Below, piece after piece: positions 1 to 11,400 of a stretch of DNA of 64,000 nucleotides. The notes under the pieces were generated by a model. It searched no databases, was not told the origin of the DNA, and was given only the letters and a program-made list of their open reading frames with translations. The DNA is from Tetmemena sp. SeJ-2015 (Eukaryota > Ciliophora > Spirotrichea > Sporadotrichida > Oxytrichidae), in NCBI GenBank assembly GCA_027382625.1, contig JAJKFJ010021175.1, forward strand, positions 62,001 through 126,000, read 5' to 3'. The position numbers and the translations under genes were made by a program. Position 1 is the first letter of the stretch. Each line of letters opens with the position of its first letter.

Positions 1-495
<495 letters not shown>

Positions 496-499
<4 letters not shown>

Positions 500-1277
500 A
501 ATTGTAGCCTAACCCTAATGAAGCTGAGAACTCAGGAAGTGGTTCGGGGAAGTTAGATCTGGAAGACATGAAGTTTGTTGCTCTTAGGAAATACAGAATA
601 TTCCTAGACAGAATAACTAGATTTCCCAGGCAGAGATGGATCTTTTTAGCTGTCATTCTTGCATTCTTCGTTTTAATAATGTTAAAATTACTATGTTTAC
701 AGAGTATACCTCTTCGATGGTAAGAGATCATTACATTTTTAAGAAAGATTATTGATTGATTGTTTAGGCTACGCTCTGATTGCCTACTTACTGGGTCTTT
801 TCTACTTGAATCAAATAATGTTATACTTGTCTCCAGCTGAGGACCCAGATGATTTGGAATTTGACAACGAATAAGATTTCATTTTGCCGATGAAGTAAGA
901 ATAACTTAAAAACCATTTCTCGTTATGCATTAGAAATTAATTCCGTGTACTTTTAGAGAGACAGATGAATTCAAAGGATTCCAACGCAAGATTTATGAGA
1001 TGGAGTTATGGTAAGAAACATCTACTTATTTTAATTCATTCTTCATAGGAAACTTCTAGCATACTCCACAATGCTATCGATTGGAACAACATTCTTTGAG
1101 TTCTTTATTTTCCCTATGTACTGGCCCCTGCTAGCTTCCTATTTCGTGTTCATGACAACCTTCCTCTGCAGATACAAAATTGAGCATATGATTCGCTACA
1201 AGTACATACCATTCGATTTTGGAAAGAAGCAGTACTCCGGCAGAAAAGGAAAGGGACTCTTCAAATCTAAAAGCTGA
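496..1277 (+). CDS. RER1: RER1-family ER retrieval receptor
   Basis: Four-span Golgi/early-secretory protein that returns ER membrane proteins to the ER in COPI vesicles. Five exons (496-680, 703-719, 768-894, 957-1010, 1049-1277) give 612 nt, or 203 residues. All introns are GT-AG: 681-702 (22 nt), 720-767, 895-956 and 1011-1048. Family landmarks are LDRITRFPRQRW before the first membrane span, ETDEFKGFQRK in the central loop, PMYWPLLASY in the third hydrophobic pair, and the conserved C-terminal block HMIRYKYIPFDFGKKQYS. A basic tail (GRKGKGLFKSKS) ends at TGA. No IES is needed to read this gene. The start is the first ATG in frame and overlaps the end of the kinase frame. Confidence 0.95.
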
Positions 1278-1558
1278 AATTAATAAAGGATTACTTAAGC
1301 AGACTAATTCTATAAAAATGTATCGTTAATAGTGAACGCACTATTATGAAATTAAAAGAATCTAGAAATTATAAGTAAGCATAATATATTTTAGAGGTCT
1401 TAAAATAAATTGGCTTTATCAATACTCTTTTGTTGATTTATTTTCAATTACGTAATTACTATTTTCTATACGGTACTGATCTTATCTTTGAAATTGTTTA
1501 AATCTTTTTTTTAATTAGTTAAAGTTATATCAAAAGCTTTTTCAAGAAAATTATTTCT

Positions 1559-3708
1559 TCACTATTTATTGCTAGGAGACTGAATTATTTGATTTTATAT
1601 GTTAATTTCATAATTGTTTGTGAGGCTTATCTGATTGTAGTTAGTCTTTTGAATATTAACGAATTAGATTCCCGCCCTCTAACTTTGACTTCCTGAGTTT
1701 TATTTTACCTCCTCCTCTTCTATGGATATATTCCGTTGTCTACTAGAGTTAAGAGAGTCTTAAGTTTAAAAAATTCCGTTTTTCTTTCTATTTTAAAGAT
1801 TTTAGGCAATATCTAAGCCCTGACTTATCTTAAAGTCCTTTATTTGATCTCTTTAGCTTGTTGCTTCAGAAAATGTCTCAAAATATTTTTTCAAATAATT
1901 AAATGAAGGATTTACATCATTAAGTCTGGCTGTACTGCCTTAAGAAGAGGCTAAGAGTTTACGGGTAGGGTTGCTTAGATTGATCGGAAGTTGGACTTAT
2001 CGCATCAAGTCATCTGAGGTTTCTTAGTCCTATTAATTTCTCTATTTCAAGTTTGGACTTGTTTCAGGTGATTCCTAAATTTCTGAATCCACATCATCTT
2101 CCTAGACCTAAGTTAGTCTCTTCTTAAGTCTAAGTTAAGCACTCTCTCCTATAATTTCTAGCATTGAAAGTCTCTTAAGCTTAATTTAAAATTTTTAAAG
2201 ATTTTAATAAAAATCTTGAAATAAAAAGCAAAGCTTTCCTTAAGGTTGAGGATTAAGAGAAAGGCCGGTTGGCTGAATGCTTATTGTCGTATTTGAATGC
2301 TTGATCTACAGGTTTGGTTTAATCATTAGTCCATCATTTTGCCTATTAAAAGCAACCCTACTATCATCTGGGCCTTAAATCAACTTATAAATAATGCTAA
2401 ACTAATCATGTCAAATACTTGGGTATTGTTGTTTTCTTAGTCATCGTCATCATAGTTATTTGGCTCATCTTCTAATGAAACCCCCTAATCGTGATCTTAC
2501 CTTTTCTTAAGTAGGTCCTTCACAGCAGTCTTATTTAATTAAAGTTATGCAAATAATTGATGTTGGAAGACTTAGCAGTGAATGAGTGATGCAAGGACAT
2601 CCCAAAGCTAAAAGCACCAAGCAAAATGGAAAGGTATATTGTACTTGACTACTGCTTACTTTCAGAATAAGCAAGCAAATATATTACTTGCATCACAAAC
2701 TAGGGCAAATCCTCAACGAAACTTTTGATGCTTGAGACAATCTTTGGAACTGTGATAGTCTTCTCACCCACGCTTTCAAAGTTATTCAGAGAAAATGAAT
2801 CTAGAATTATAGCCAAGGCATGATGCTCGCTCACATAAGCAATTATACTTTAATTTTACTATAAACTAAGTTAAATTTTCTTAGAAAGCAAGCTTGCAAT
2901 TTCTTTCTATGTTTTCAAGAAGAGTAGAGTGATCCTTACGCATAAGCCTAACTATCATGAAAATAGAGTACCAGCTACTTGCAGTTAAAATTGTGATACT
3001 CGCATACATCATTGCATGATACTCGCAAGAATAAAGTTACACTACGAATAGAATGTCGGTGAAAAAGTCCATTCGAGCAAGTTGGCCTGTAACTATTTTA
3101 GACAAATGAAATTTGTTGAAACGAAGCACCTTTGAGTCTTTTACCATCTTCTACAGGTAAAGGCAGAGTATGAGCTCCATTATGGCAGACAAGAGTATGT
3201 ATATTCCGTAGAGAATATAAGTTTGAGTAGGATGCCCGAGTAAGCAGTCCTTAACTTCTGTGAGAGGAACGATTATAGAAGAAAAGTAGAATGCGAAGGT
3301 GCTTATGTAGATTGCAGCAGTAACATACTTCTGAGAGATTTAAATATCCTTAAATATAATTGAAATGCATTCAACGTTAAATAGGATATTCTCGTTGCAC
3401 TAAAAAGTAGTTGCCTCTATCTTATTTTTCTTGAATTCTGCCATCATGTTCTTAATTAATTATATGCATACTTAAACCTTAAAATTCTATATAAGATGGC
3501 TCTTTTTTCCGGCCCTGACTTCTTTTCCAGCTATGAAATCTGTAAGAGTGTATTTACTAGGTTCTATTTTATTCAATTCTAGGACAGGCCTGACGGGGCT
3601 ATTTCTTAGATTTTATGGATCATTTATTAATCTTGGCCTGCTCTCCAGATCCAAAGAAGCATCTTACAAAAAATTCTTAATTCTCAAGGGATCATATGTT
3701 CCTTCCAT
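1559..3708 (-). CDS. Multi-span membrane protein, unrecognised family
   Basis: After removing four pointer-flanked inserts (54, 44, 50 and 49 bp) the frame is continuous from ATG at 3708 to TGA at 1561-1559: 1953 nt, about 650 residues. The N-terminal 90 residues are polar. Then come several hydrophobic spans (for example YVTAAIYISTFAFYFSSIIV, YILYGIYILLSAIMEL and MMYASITILTASSWYSIFMI), separated by charged loops. A segment EDLPQFVMQVIYLL near the middle resembles a short signature seen in several ciliate and XK-like membrane proteins, but that is not enough to name a family. The C-terminal 250 residues are polar, rich in Q, S, N and E, and probably cytoplasmic. A second possible start, MMAEFKKN at 3447, lies in the same frame. 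Confidence 0.75.
2177..2236 (-). other. IES, pointer AAGCTT
   Basis: AAGCTT at 2177-2182 and 2231-2236 bounds a 54-bp, very AT-rich unit in the 1559-3708 gene. The length is a multiple of three, so the frame is open with or without it. The call therefore rests on the repeat and on composition. Confidence 0.55.
2374..2420 (-). other. IES, pointer CTT (AAG on the coding strand)
   Basis: A 44-bp insert with an in-frame TGA. Joining at the 3-bp repeat links NNNTQ to GPDDSRV in one frame. Splicing at its GT-AG-like ends would leave the wrong frame. Confidence 0.65.
2524..2579 (-). other. IES, pointer AGCAGT
   Basis: Repeats at 2524-2529 and 2574-2579. Removing 50 bp joins HHSFTA to VKDLLKKR in frame and deletes a TGA. 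Confidence 0.85.
2837..2891 (-). other. IES, pointer AAGCAA
   Basis: Repeats at 2837-2842 and 2886-2891. Removing 49 bp joins NCKLA to YVSEHHALAI in frame. Confidence 0.85.
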
Positions 3709-4186
3709 TTATTAAGTAGATTCAAAGTTAAGGTAAAATTATAATAGAGTTCTGATGCAGCTAGTTGACTAATCCCCTTGGGTTTTAACGAGAGCTTAAA
3801 GAAACTTGATCAAACTTATCGGAAAAGCTGTCAAACTTGTAATAAAAATGAGATAAATTTTAATTTATTAATTCTGATAAATTAAAATCAAAGTTTTAAA
3901 CTTATTAAGGTCAGTATAATCAAACTGATTAAAATTCTGTTGCTTTTTTCTAATATGATGAGCAATTGATCCTTCTACTAACAACTAATGTCTACCTAAG
4001 GAAAATGTAAAAAATAATTAGTTTGAAAGCTTTCCATCTTCCTTTGATTTTTTATGAGCAGAGGATAATCATTTTTTGCCACTTACATTTGACTTTCTAG
4101 ATTTAAATGGAGTTTAAATTTGAGTCTTTTTCTATCCTTTATATGCTGGGGTATTGTGATATGAAAAAATTGTTTTTAAATGAAAC
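3709..4186. other. AT-rich intergenic spacer
   Basis: Lies between the 5' end of the membrane-protein gene and the 3' end of the leucine-rich-repeat gene. It holds T- and A-rich tracts and a few short open frames, with no convincing coding or RNA signal. Confidence 0.5.
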
Positions 4187-7100
4187 TCATAAAAAGTGAT
4201 TGCTGCCATTTTTAGGTCCTTTTCCTTTGTTTGGGCTATTACTCCTGCTTGCTTATTTGTCTTCTTCTTATTTAATGTTGTCCTTATCCTCCTTTTCTTT
4301 GAGCTTTGTTTCATCAGGATCATCAATATTTACAACCATTTTCTAGTTAGCAAATAGAAGAGCATATACATGCTTCAGTGCCTCCTTCGAGTGCTGGTTA
4401 TAACTGAAATCCAGACTATACAGTCTCGATATTTCTGGCTCCTCTCTCGGAGTTAATTTGGCTTGATGGAACAAGCTTGAACTTTTGCTTTGCACTTTGC
4501 TTTCGACTTTACTTTATTGGATGTGCTGCTTTGCTATGGGAAGAATGATAGTGGCTATTCCCTTATCTCCTAACTAGTTCTTATCCAGCAAAAGCATTCT
4601 CAAGTTGGTATTAATTCTCAATGCTTAAGCCAAATATTCTGCTCCCTTCATATCTATCAAGTTATTAGAGAGCTTTAAAACTTTGAGAGGAATGTTAAGT
4701 TTGAGAGATTTAGCAATCTTCTTTACTTAAGGAGTGGAAATCAGATTATCTGACAAGTCTAGAGTGTGCAAGTTAAGTAGCTCAGCTGACTTTAATGCAC
4801 ACCTCAAGAACTCAGGTCCCTTATCAAGCATGCTTAGAGAACCTGTCTTGATATATTTTCTGACAAAACCCTTGATATGATGATTTGCTCCAAGCTCTAT
4901 TTCTATTTTCTGGAAAATTTGCTTTGAAATTTAATTACCAAAGCTTATAAGCAGCGTATGAATGCGAGTATTCTTTCTTAAAGCTTTGTATATCGCTTTG
5001 GCACCCTCATCTCCTATGTTATTTCTGCTTAGCTCAATTTTAAAACCTCAGATAATCGTATATTGATATATTCGAACAATGTTATTGAAAGCCTTGACAT
5101 TAAGTTCGATAAATTTAGCAATTTCTTTTGCACCTTCGTCTCCAATGTGATTTCTTCTAAGTATGAGTTAATTTATTCCCTCTGTTTTCATGAGATACTC
5201 TACTAAGAGTTTTATTTCTGAGTCCTCAAGTCTCTCTTCAGTCAAGTCTAGAAAGCCTGGTTTATAGATGCGCCAGCATTTTACCGCACTAGGGAAGTAC
5301 TCTTTCACGTCAGATTTAAATTCAACTACTTTAGACTTTCCCTCCCCTTTGACAGTACAGATTCTATTAAAAATGTCATTTACGTTTAATAAGTAGGCTT
5401 GAGGAAAAGTCGAATGTTTTTGTTTTTCTTGGCCTCATCCTGGCATTAGATTGCGAGGTTTTCGAATCCTTTGAAGTGAGGTATATCTACATACAGCTCA
5501 TACAAATCAGTATTCACTTCATAGAGAATATTAACCAAGAAAACTTAATGAACGTATTGAGAACTTTTTAAAGCGTGGACAAGGATTAAGATGTCAAGTT
5601 ATCACACTTGAAAAAGACCAAGTGAATCAAGTTCTTGTTATGCTCTAAAGCTTCACATAGTTTTATCAATTTAAAAATATACTATCATCCCTTCGTCTGT
5701 GAAGGGATTCTCAGAAATATTAAGGTGCTCCAATCTTAATCTAATTAAATTTTATTTAAGAAAATATGTTTGAACATTATTTTTTAAAAAACTGAATGGA
5801 GGATTTTCTTTGAGATAGTTTGCTATCATCTCCATCTAGTAGTTATGTATCTTCATACTATTTAAATCTAATGATTTAAGTTGCTTCAGTTTTACTAATT
5901 TCAAAGCAGGTCTAAGAAACTCTACTGGCTTATTATCGAGATTTAACTGAAGTGATTTTGATTGAGAATCATACCTTATTTTCTAAATTAAGCTCTCCTC
6001 TATCACGACATTATCTTACTAAAACAAATAAAATATTAATTTAAAATTGTATCCTTTAGTTCTAATTCTAGATCAGTTATTTCCTTAGGAAGCTTGCCAA
6101 GTATTCTCTACAGTGTTATGTTTTCTCTCAGCGCGGGTAAAATTGCATTCTTAATGGATGGCTTTCTTATCTTAAGACCTGATACATCTAGAATTTTCAG
6201 GTACTAATTTTCTCGAAGGCACTCAGCCAAACTTATACTAAATTTATATGGCCATATTTAAACTATGGAAGCCTTCATGATCTGTAACTGCATCACATTT
6301 CGCAATTTTGAGAGTCTCAATTCCTTCATTATCAGAAAGAGCTTTGCACAAAGCTGAAAAGCCGCTGTCATCAAACTTGTTTATCAAAAAATAAATGCTT
6401 TCAGAGAGATCAAGGAAAGTGAGTGAACTATTTTTGCCTCATTCAAGGCATTCAGCAAAGTAAGAGAGTGCCTGATTCTTTATATGGCAGTGACTAATGT
6501 TTAAAGCTGTAAGTGTGGTATTTATGCTCATAGCATCTGCAAGAGCTATGAATCCACTCGACTCATCGAAGTTGTTGAAAGAAATATTTAATCTAGTCAC
6601 TGATTTGTTCTGTCATATAAAATAATTTAGAAGCAATAGTCTAATACCTATCGATAGCTGTTTGAGCCCTTATACGGTGAGTTGGTTTCTAGAAAGACTC
6701 AACTCCTCAAGTTGAAGCCCTTGTTGAATGAGATATTTTTGCAATATTTCAACAGACTAGTCACATACCTTGGTTCTATCCATGTTTAGAATTTTTAAGT
6801 TTCTGTTATTCATCATCTTCGAGAAGAACTCTTGCTAACTTAGAGGATTGCACTTGTTTCCCTTAAGGTTCAAGAGAGTGATCGTATTTTCCGGTTTCGA
6901 AAGAGTTGTCGCAATCAGAGGTACAATCTCACTTATATCGCATAATTTAACTTACTCAAGAATCAGGGTTTGAAGTTTCTTATCATTTGCAAACATTATT
7001 AATAGTCACTAAGTTATATAATTTGAAGTTTGCTTTTGGAAAGCTTACCATCATTTCTAAATTTCCCCAAAAACTCCAGAATTTTAGCATCTGCACACAT

Positions 7101-7940
7101 AATATTCGATAAATCCAAATGGACAAGAGTTGGCTTTTCAGATGTAGCAAGTGCTTCTAAAAATTTAGCTTCGATGTCAGTCACTCTAAGTCCTTTCAAT
7201 TTGAAATTAGAATATAAAAATGCATTTATAGAATCATTTGAGAATTCTAACGTTTCCCCTTAACGCTAAAGTTAGGCATATTGCACCAAGAACTGAAAAA
7301 TATAATAAGATACATAAATGAGATTTCATAAAATGAAGGCCTGAATTCACACCATGATAAATCTATTTCCTGAATTCGGAAGTTTTGTTCTATCAACTAT
7401 TCGAAAACTCGAGCTAATTCAATATTATAAATGCTACACATTTTATCTAAAGTTGGGTTTAAAAACGCCTGGCCATGAATTTGTAAAGACTTCAGTCTTC
7501 CCCTATTCTTCGAGATCGCGTCCAGCATAAGCCTGCAATCATCATCTTCGTCGAAAGAAACATCTACGAGACTTAATTATTCTAAGCGACAAGTGTAAGC
7601 ATCAGCTAGAAGAAAACGACAAAAGTTCTAGAGTGCTTGCTTAGTTAAGTGTAGATCTTGCATCTTGAAGTTGACGATGGTTTTGAAATTCTCCATTATG
7701 TGGATAAATTAATCTATAAAATGAAGGGATGAGGCTATCTATGCTTGAGTTATTCAATTTCTTGATCTTCACTTCTAACCCAGAGTAGGGCACCTGCTAG
7801 TAATCCCCAAGCATGAACTGCTTTAGCTATTTATCGTCTCCGAAGCATAAAAACAGCTCTTGCTACTTTTCGCTTGTTTATTATAAAAGAAGGAGGTGTA
7901 AAAATTGAATGCAACTTGTTTAATTAGGACTAAGCATCAT
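4187..7940 (-). CDS. Leucine-rich-repeat protein, ribonuclease-inhibitor type
   Basis: Protein of tandem RNI-type repeats of about 28 residues with consensus LxxLxLSxNxIGDEGAKxIAxAL; examples are LSRNNIGDEGAKAIYKAL and LKLSNNLIDMKGAEYLAQAL. The fold is a curved protein-binding scaffold; in ciliates such proteins are often cytoskeletal or axonemal, but no partner can be inferred. It begins MMLSPNQTSC at 7940 and ends in a Lys/Asp/Gln-rich tail at TGA 4189-4187. Seven IESs are demonstrable because each cuts a repeat unit that closes perfectly on removal. The frame also needs single-base corrections in short A or T runs, for instance near 5417-5421 and 5590-5660. An in-frame TGA remains at 6439-6441; it is unexplained and may be another sequence error. 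Confidence 0.85.
5046..5094 (-). other. IES, pointer CCT
   Basis: A 46-bp unit carrying an in-frame TGA. Removing it turns a broken repeat into NVKVLKLSRNNIGDEGAK, a textbook leucine-rich repeat. Confidence 0.85.
6012..6053 (-). other. IES, pointer TATC
   Basis: Repeats at 6012-6015 and 6050-6053. Removing 38 bp joins ELELKD to NVVIEESLIQ in frame and deletes a TGA. Confidence 0.75.
6229..6264 (-). other. IES, pointer AAACT
   Basis: Repeats at 6229-6233 and 6260-6264. Removing 31 bp gives EGFHSLAECLRENQYLKIL, a normal repeat unit, and deletes a TGA. Confidence 0.85.
6612..6641 (-). other. IES, pointer GTC
   Basis: A 27-bp unit with an in-frame TGA. Joining at GTC gives GLKQLSIGIRQNKSVTRLNI, which fits the repeat spacing. 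Confidence 0.75.
6969..7031 (-). other. IES, pointer TTTGAAGTTT
   Basis: A 10-bp direct repeat at 6969-6978 and 7022-7031, the longest pointer seen here. Removing 53 bp joins KLSKSKLQ to TLILEQVKL in frame. Confidence 0.9.
7242..7348 (-). other. IES, pointer GAATTC
   Basis: Repeats at 7242-7247 and 7343-7348. Removing 101 bp joins IDLSWCEF to SNDSINAFLY in frame. The insert contains CCTTCATTTTAT (coding strand), also present in the IES at 7712-7742. Confidence 0.9.
7712..7742 (-). other. IES, pointer ATCTAT
   Basis: Repeats at 7712-7717 and 7737-7742. Removing 25 bp joins KKLNNSSID to QFIHIMENF in frame. Confidence 0.85.
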
Positions 7941-8478
7941 TCTCTAATTTGAATAATTTATTAAATTAATGCATTACTATAGTCAGTTATACAAATTTAG
8001 AGATTGAGTCTCGTTTATGTAATATATAACTAACTAATCAGAGAATACTATCATAAATATAAGATCAGATTCCGTAAAAGAATAATTTAAGTCAGAAGAA
8101 ATCAGTAGCCTTATTCAATAAAGAATTAAATGATATCACAAGTCTAGACTTGCTATCAAAATTAATTCGAACTTCGAAAACTTTTCTTATATTAATTCTC
8201 AATAAGCAAGATCATGATAAAGTTGTAGATTTAAAGGAGACGTTAGTATTTAATATTTGATGAATTATAAATGCAAAAATATGGAAAATAATTTGAATTG
8301 AAATATGAAAGTTACAAACTAGCTTTATATACTTTTATACACATTAACAATAACTATTTATAGAGAGCTTAATTATAAATGCATCACTTTTAAACTTAAT
8401 CTAATCTCTCTTATCTTTAATTTTCTTTAGATTAAGTTTATATCCTAAGCCTTTGCTTAAGAGCTTAGATTATCTTTT
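7941..8478. other. AT-rich intergenic spacer
   Basis: Separates the leucine-rich-repeat gene (upstream side) from the 3' end of IFT139. It is strongly AT-rich with no supported gene or repeat. Confidence 0.5.
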
Positions 8479-11400
8479 TCACATCTTTATTGCTTACCTG
8501 GCCTTGAATATGATATCAGTTTGTACCTTAGGGTAGTCAGGGTAAAAATATATGTATTACAAATAAGTAAACCTTTAAGATGTCTTTGCCTACATCTATT
8601 GCATCAATAAATCTATTTGCCTTCATGTAATTAAATGCTAGCCTGAAGCCAACTGTAGCGTTGCGTTTATTACTCATCTACCATGCCCTCTCGTAATGGC
8701 CTGCAGCATCTACATAGATGCGTTCTTTTTCTTTAATGTAGCCCATGAATTCTTCTGCTTTGCTCATAGATTTGTTATACTTCAAGCACTTTTACAGCTC
8801 TGCCTCTGCTAAATCGTACTTATTATTTGAGATGTAGAAGTCTGCAAGCAGTAGCCAAGCCTTTTCGTAATACTCCGCAAACTGTAATTGGTATTCATTC
8901 TTCAAGCAGATCTTTAAGAAGTTACGGGCATCGCTCTACTTTTTCTGAGGAATTTGCACAGAGCCATACAAACGAGAGCGGGTACATATTCTTTACTCTT
9001 TGTCAAAATATCTTAAAGTTTCTTAGCTGCCAGCTCCAGATTTTACTTATTCTTGGTGTGGATGAGAGCATTGCAATCGATGATAGAAGTATCAACGCCT
9101 CTGTTGTTTAACTCTCTGATTAAGTCTTGAGCAGCTTTGATGTTCTCTGGTGAAGATTGATACTCTGATTGATCTGTTGAGGAGTAGATCATATCATTTA
9201 AGGGATTTAGATAGATTTCTATCATGTTAGAGATTGCTGCTTCGCCGAAGAAGGAATCGAAACGAGCCACATTCAGTTCTCTTAGAGAGTTCTGAGGCTC
9301 TCCTAAATATCTGTGGTAGAGTCCTTTTGTGAAAGCTAATCCAGCCATAGCAGAACGAGGAGCACTTTTTTCTGCCTTCTCAATAAACTTATAGGCATCC
9401 TTCAGTTTGCCTGCTCTTCTCAGGAGCTCAATTAAAAATTAAGATTATTTAAATGAAAATATTTACTTAAATAGTTTAACTGAGCGAGAGCATTGAAATT
9501 ATCTGGCTTCTTATCTAAAAGTTGCATATAGATCTGGATAGAATCATCAGTTCTCTCTTTCATAAGCATTAAATTAGCAAGCATGTACGATGCATTTTCA
9601 TTACTAGGATCAATCTTTATGAGACGGTTACAATAAGCTGTACATTAAATATATAATTCAAGATTTTATTGAATTAGTCGTTGTTTCCCATATTTTGGTA
9701 GAGCCTAGCAAGGGCAAAAATGGCTTCCTTGTGGTCATCTTTCCTTGAGAGACAGTCGTTATAAGCTGTGATTGCATCTGGTAGATTTCCATCTCTCTCC
9801 TCCATATACTTTGCTAGCTTAAAAGATATCTCTGCTGCAAGTTATCTCTCTTGATCCAGCCTGTCGCTAGACAGCTCTCTGCACATTTCGATAACTTCAG
9901 TCTAAAGAGCTCTCGCTTCTATAAGTGCTTGCTTTGCATCGATGTTCTCTTTGAAATGCCAGTCTGGTTACAGCATATCTTCCTCTAAGAACACCTTTGC
10001 CATCATTAGCAGGTAGTGAACGTTTTTCGACTTCATGTCGATATCAGCTTTCTGGTCTTTCAAAAATTTCAAGGCATCAATTAAAACTCTCTTTGCATCT
10101 TCGAAGGCCCTGAGCTTAATGTAAAGGTCTGCAAGATCTGTGCGCAAGTCTAGCAATTTATTTAAGTACGAAGGAAGTATTCCAAAAAATATAAAATTTA
10201 GGGTCTTCAAGAAGAGTAGTCTCATAGTACTTTATTGCTCTCTTATAATCATGAGTCACCGAATAAATTTAATTTTCTTAATAACCTAAATTTTATTTGT
10301 CTTGAGTCATAACCAGAGCTTTTCCGACCTCTCTTACTAAGTTATCATCCTCTGCTCCTTCGATCTCAAGAGCCTTCTCATAATACTAGATAGCTTCCTC
10401 TGGTTCTTGAATATCCATAAGAGCCTAAGCTACCATCTTGTAGTTCGCGACTGATGCATCGGCATCTAAGATTTCTAGATAGCAACGAGTGTAGTTATTT
10501 CTATCCTTTAATTCATTAATCATCAATTATCACTCACACTTATTTTCATCTAAATAAAGCTGTGCCTACTTCTTTTTAGCTTGGATGAAGCTTCTATTTT
10601 CAGGTCCAATCTTCTTCAGCATATTAAGAGCCTTCTTAGTATCTCCTTACTTCATAGCAAGATCCGACTATGCTAACATGACTCTCACTTCCTCTGGAGT
10701 GCCTGAGAACTCTCCTACAGCTCTAGACAAGATCCTTTTAGCTGCATCAAAGTTTTTGACCTCACAGTAAGTCTGGACTAAGTTAAGGAAGATTCTCGCT
10801 CTCTCCTCCTATCCGAAGGGAAGGGAATACTTCTTTCCTGAAGACTTGCTATCATTAAACTGCATTCCATCTTTAACCCCTGGAAGGTCATATGCTTGCT
10901 CTAGAGTTTTGACTGCCTCAGTCCAGTTTCCAGCTTTCATCTCGACCTCTGATCTCATTAACATGAACACTGGGTTCTCCCTAATCTTGAAATCTTAAGC
11001 GAAAGCTTGCTGTAGAGCATTTTCGGCTGCCTTTATATTTCCTGACTCACAGTTTATCAAAGCTGCAAGGACATGAGCCTCAACTAGAGTAGGATCTTTT
11101 TATAGACAGGAATAAAGCTCTCTCAGGGCTGCGTTTGTGTCTCAAAAATTAATTATAACATGTAATTTGATGTCGTTGGCTAGCCATCTTGCCTTTGCCA
11201 GGAGCAATTGAGCATCAGTTAGACCTGAATTTTGCTTAGTTACATTCTCCAGCAACTTGATAGCCTTAACTAAATATTTTGGTGGTTAAGAAACGTTTGG
11301 AATTGGCTTAGAGCCGCAGTTAATCCAATTTAAAATAAGCTCAGATTTAAAAAGAGATATAAACAAATCAATGAGATATAAAAGTCCTAAATTTTAGCTT

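Noticed and set aside
3496..3768. Possible 90-residue plus-strand gene (MALFSGPDFF)
   Set aside because: The minus strand of the same DNA gives a better coding frame in phase with the membrane-protein gene, with total length divisible by three after IES removal.
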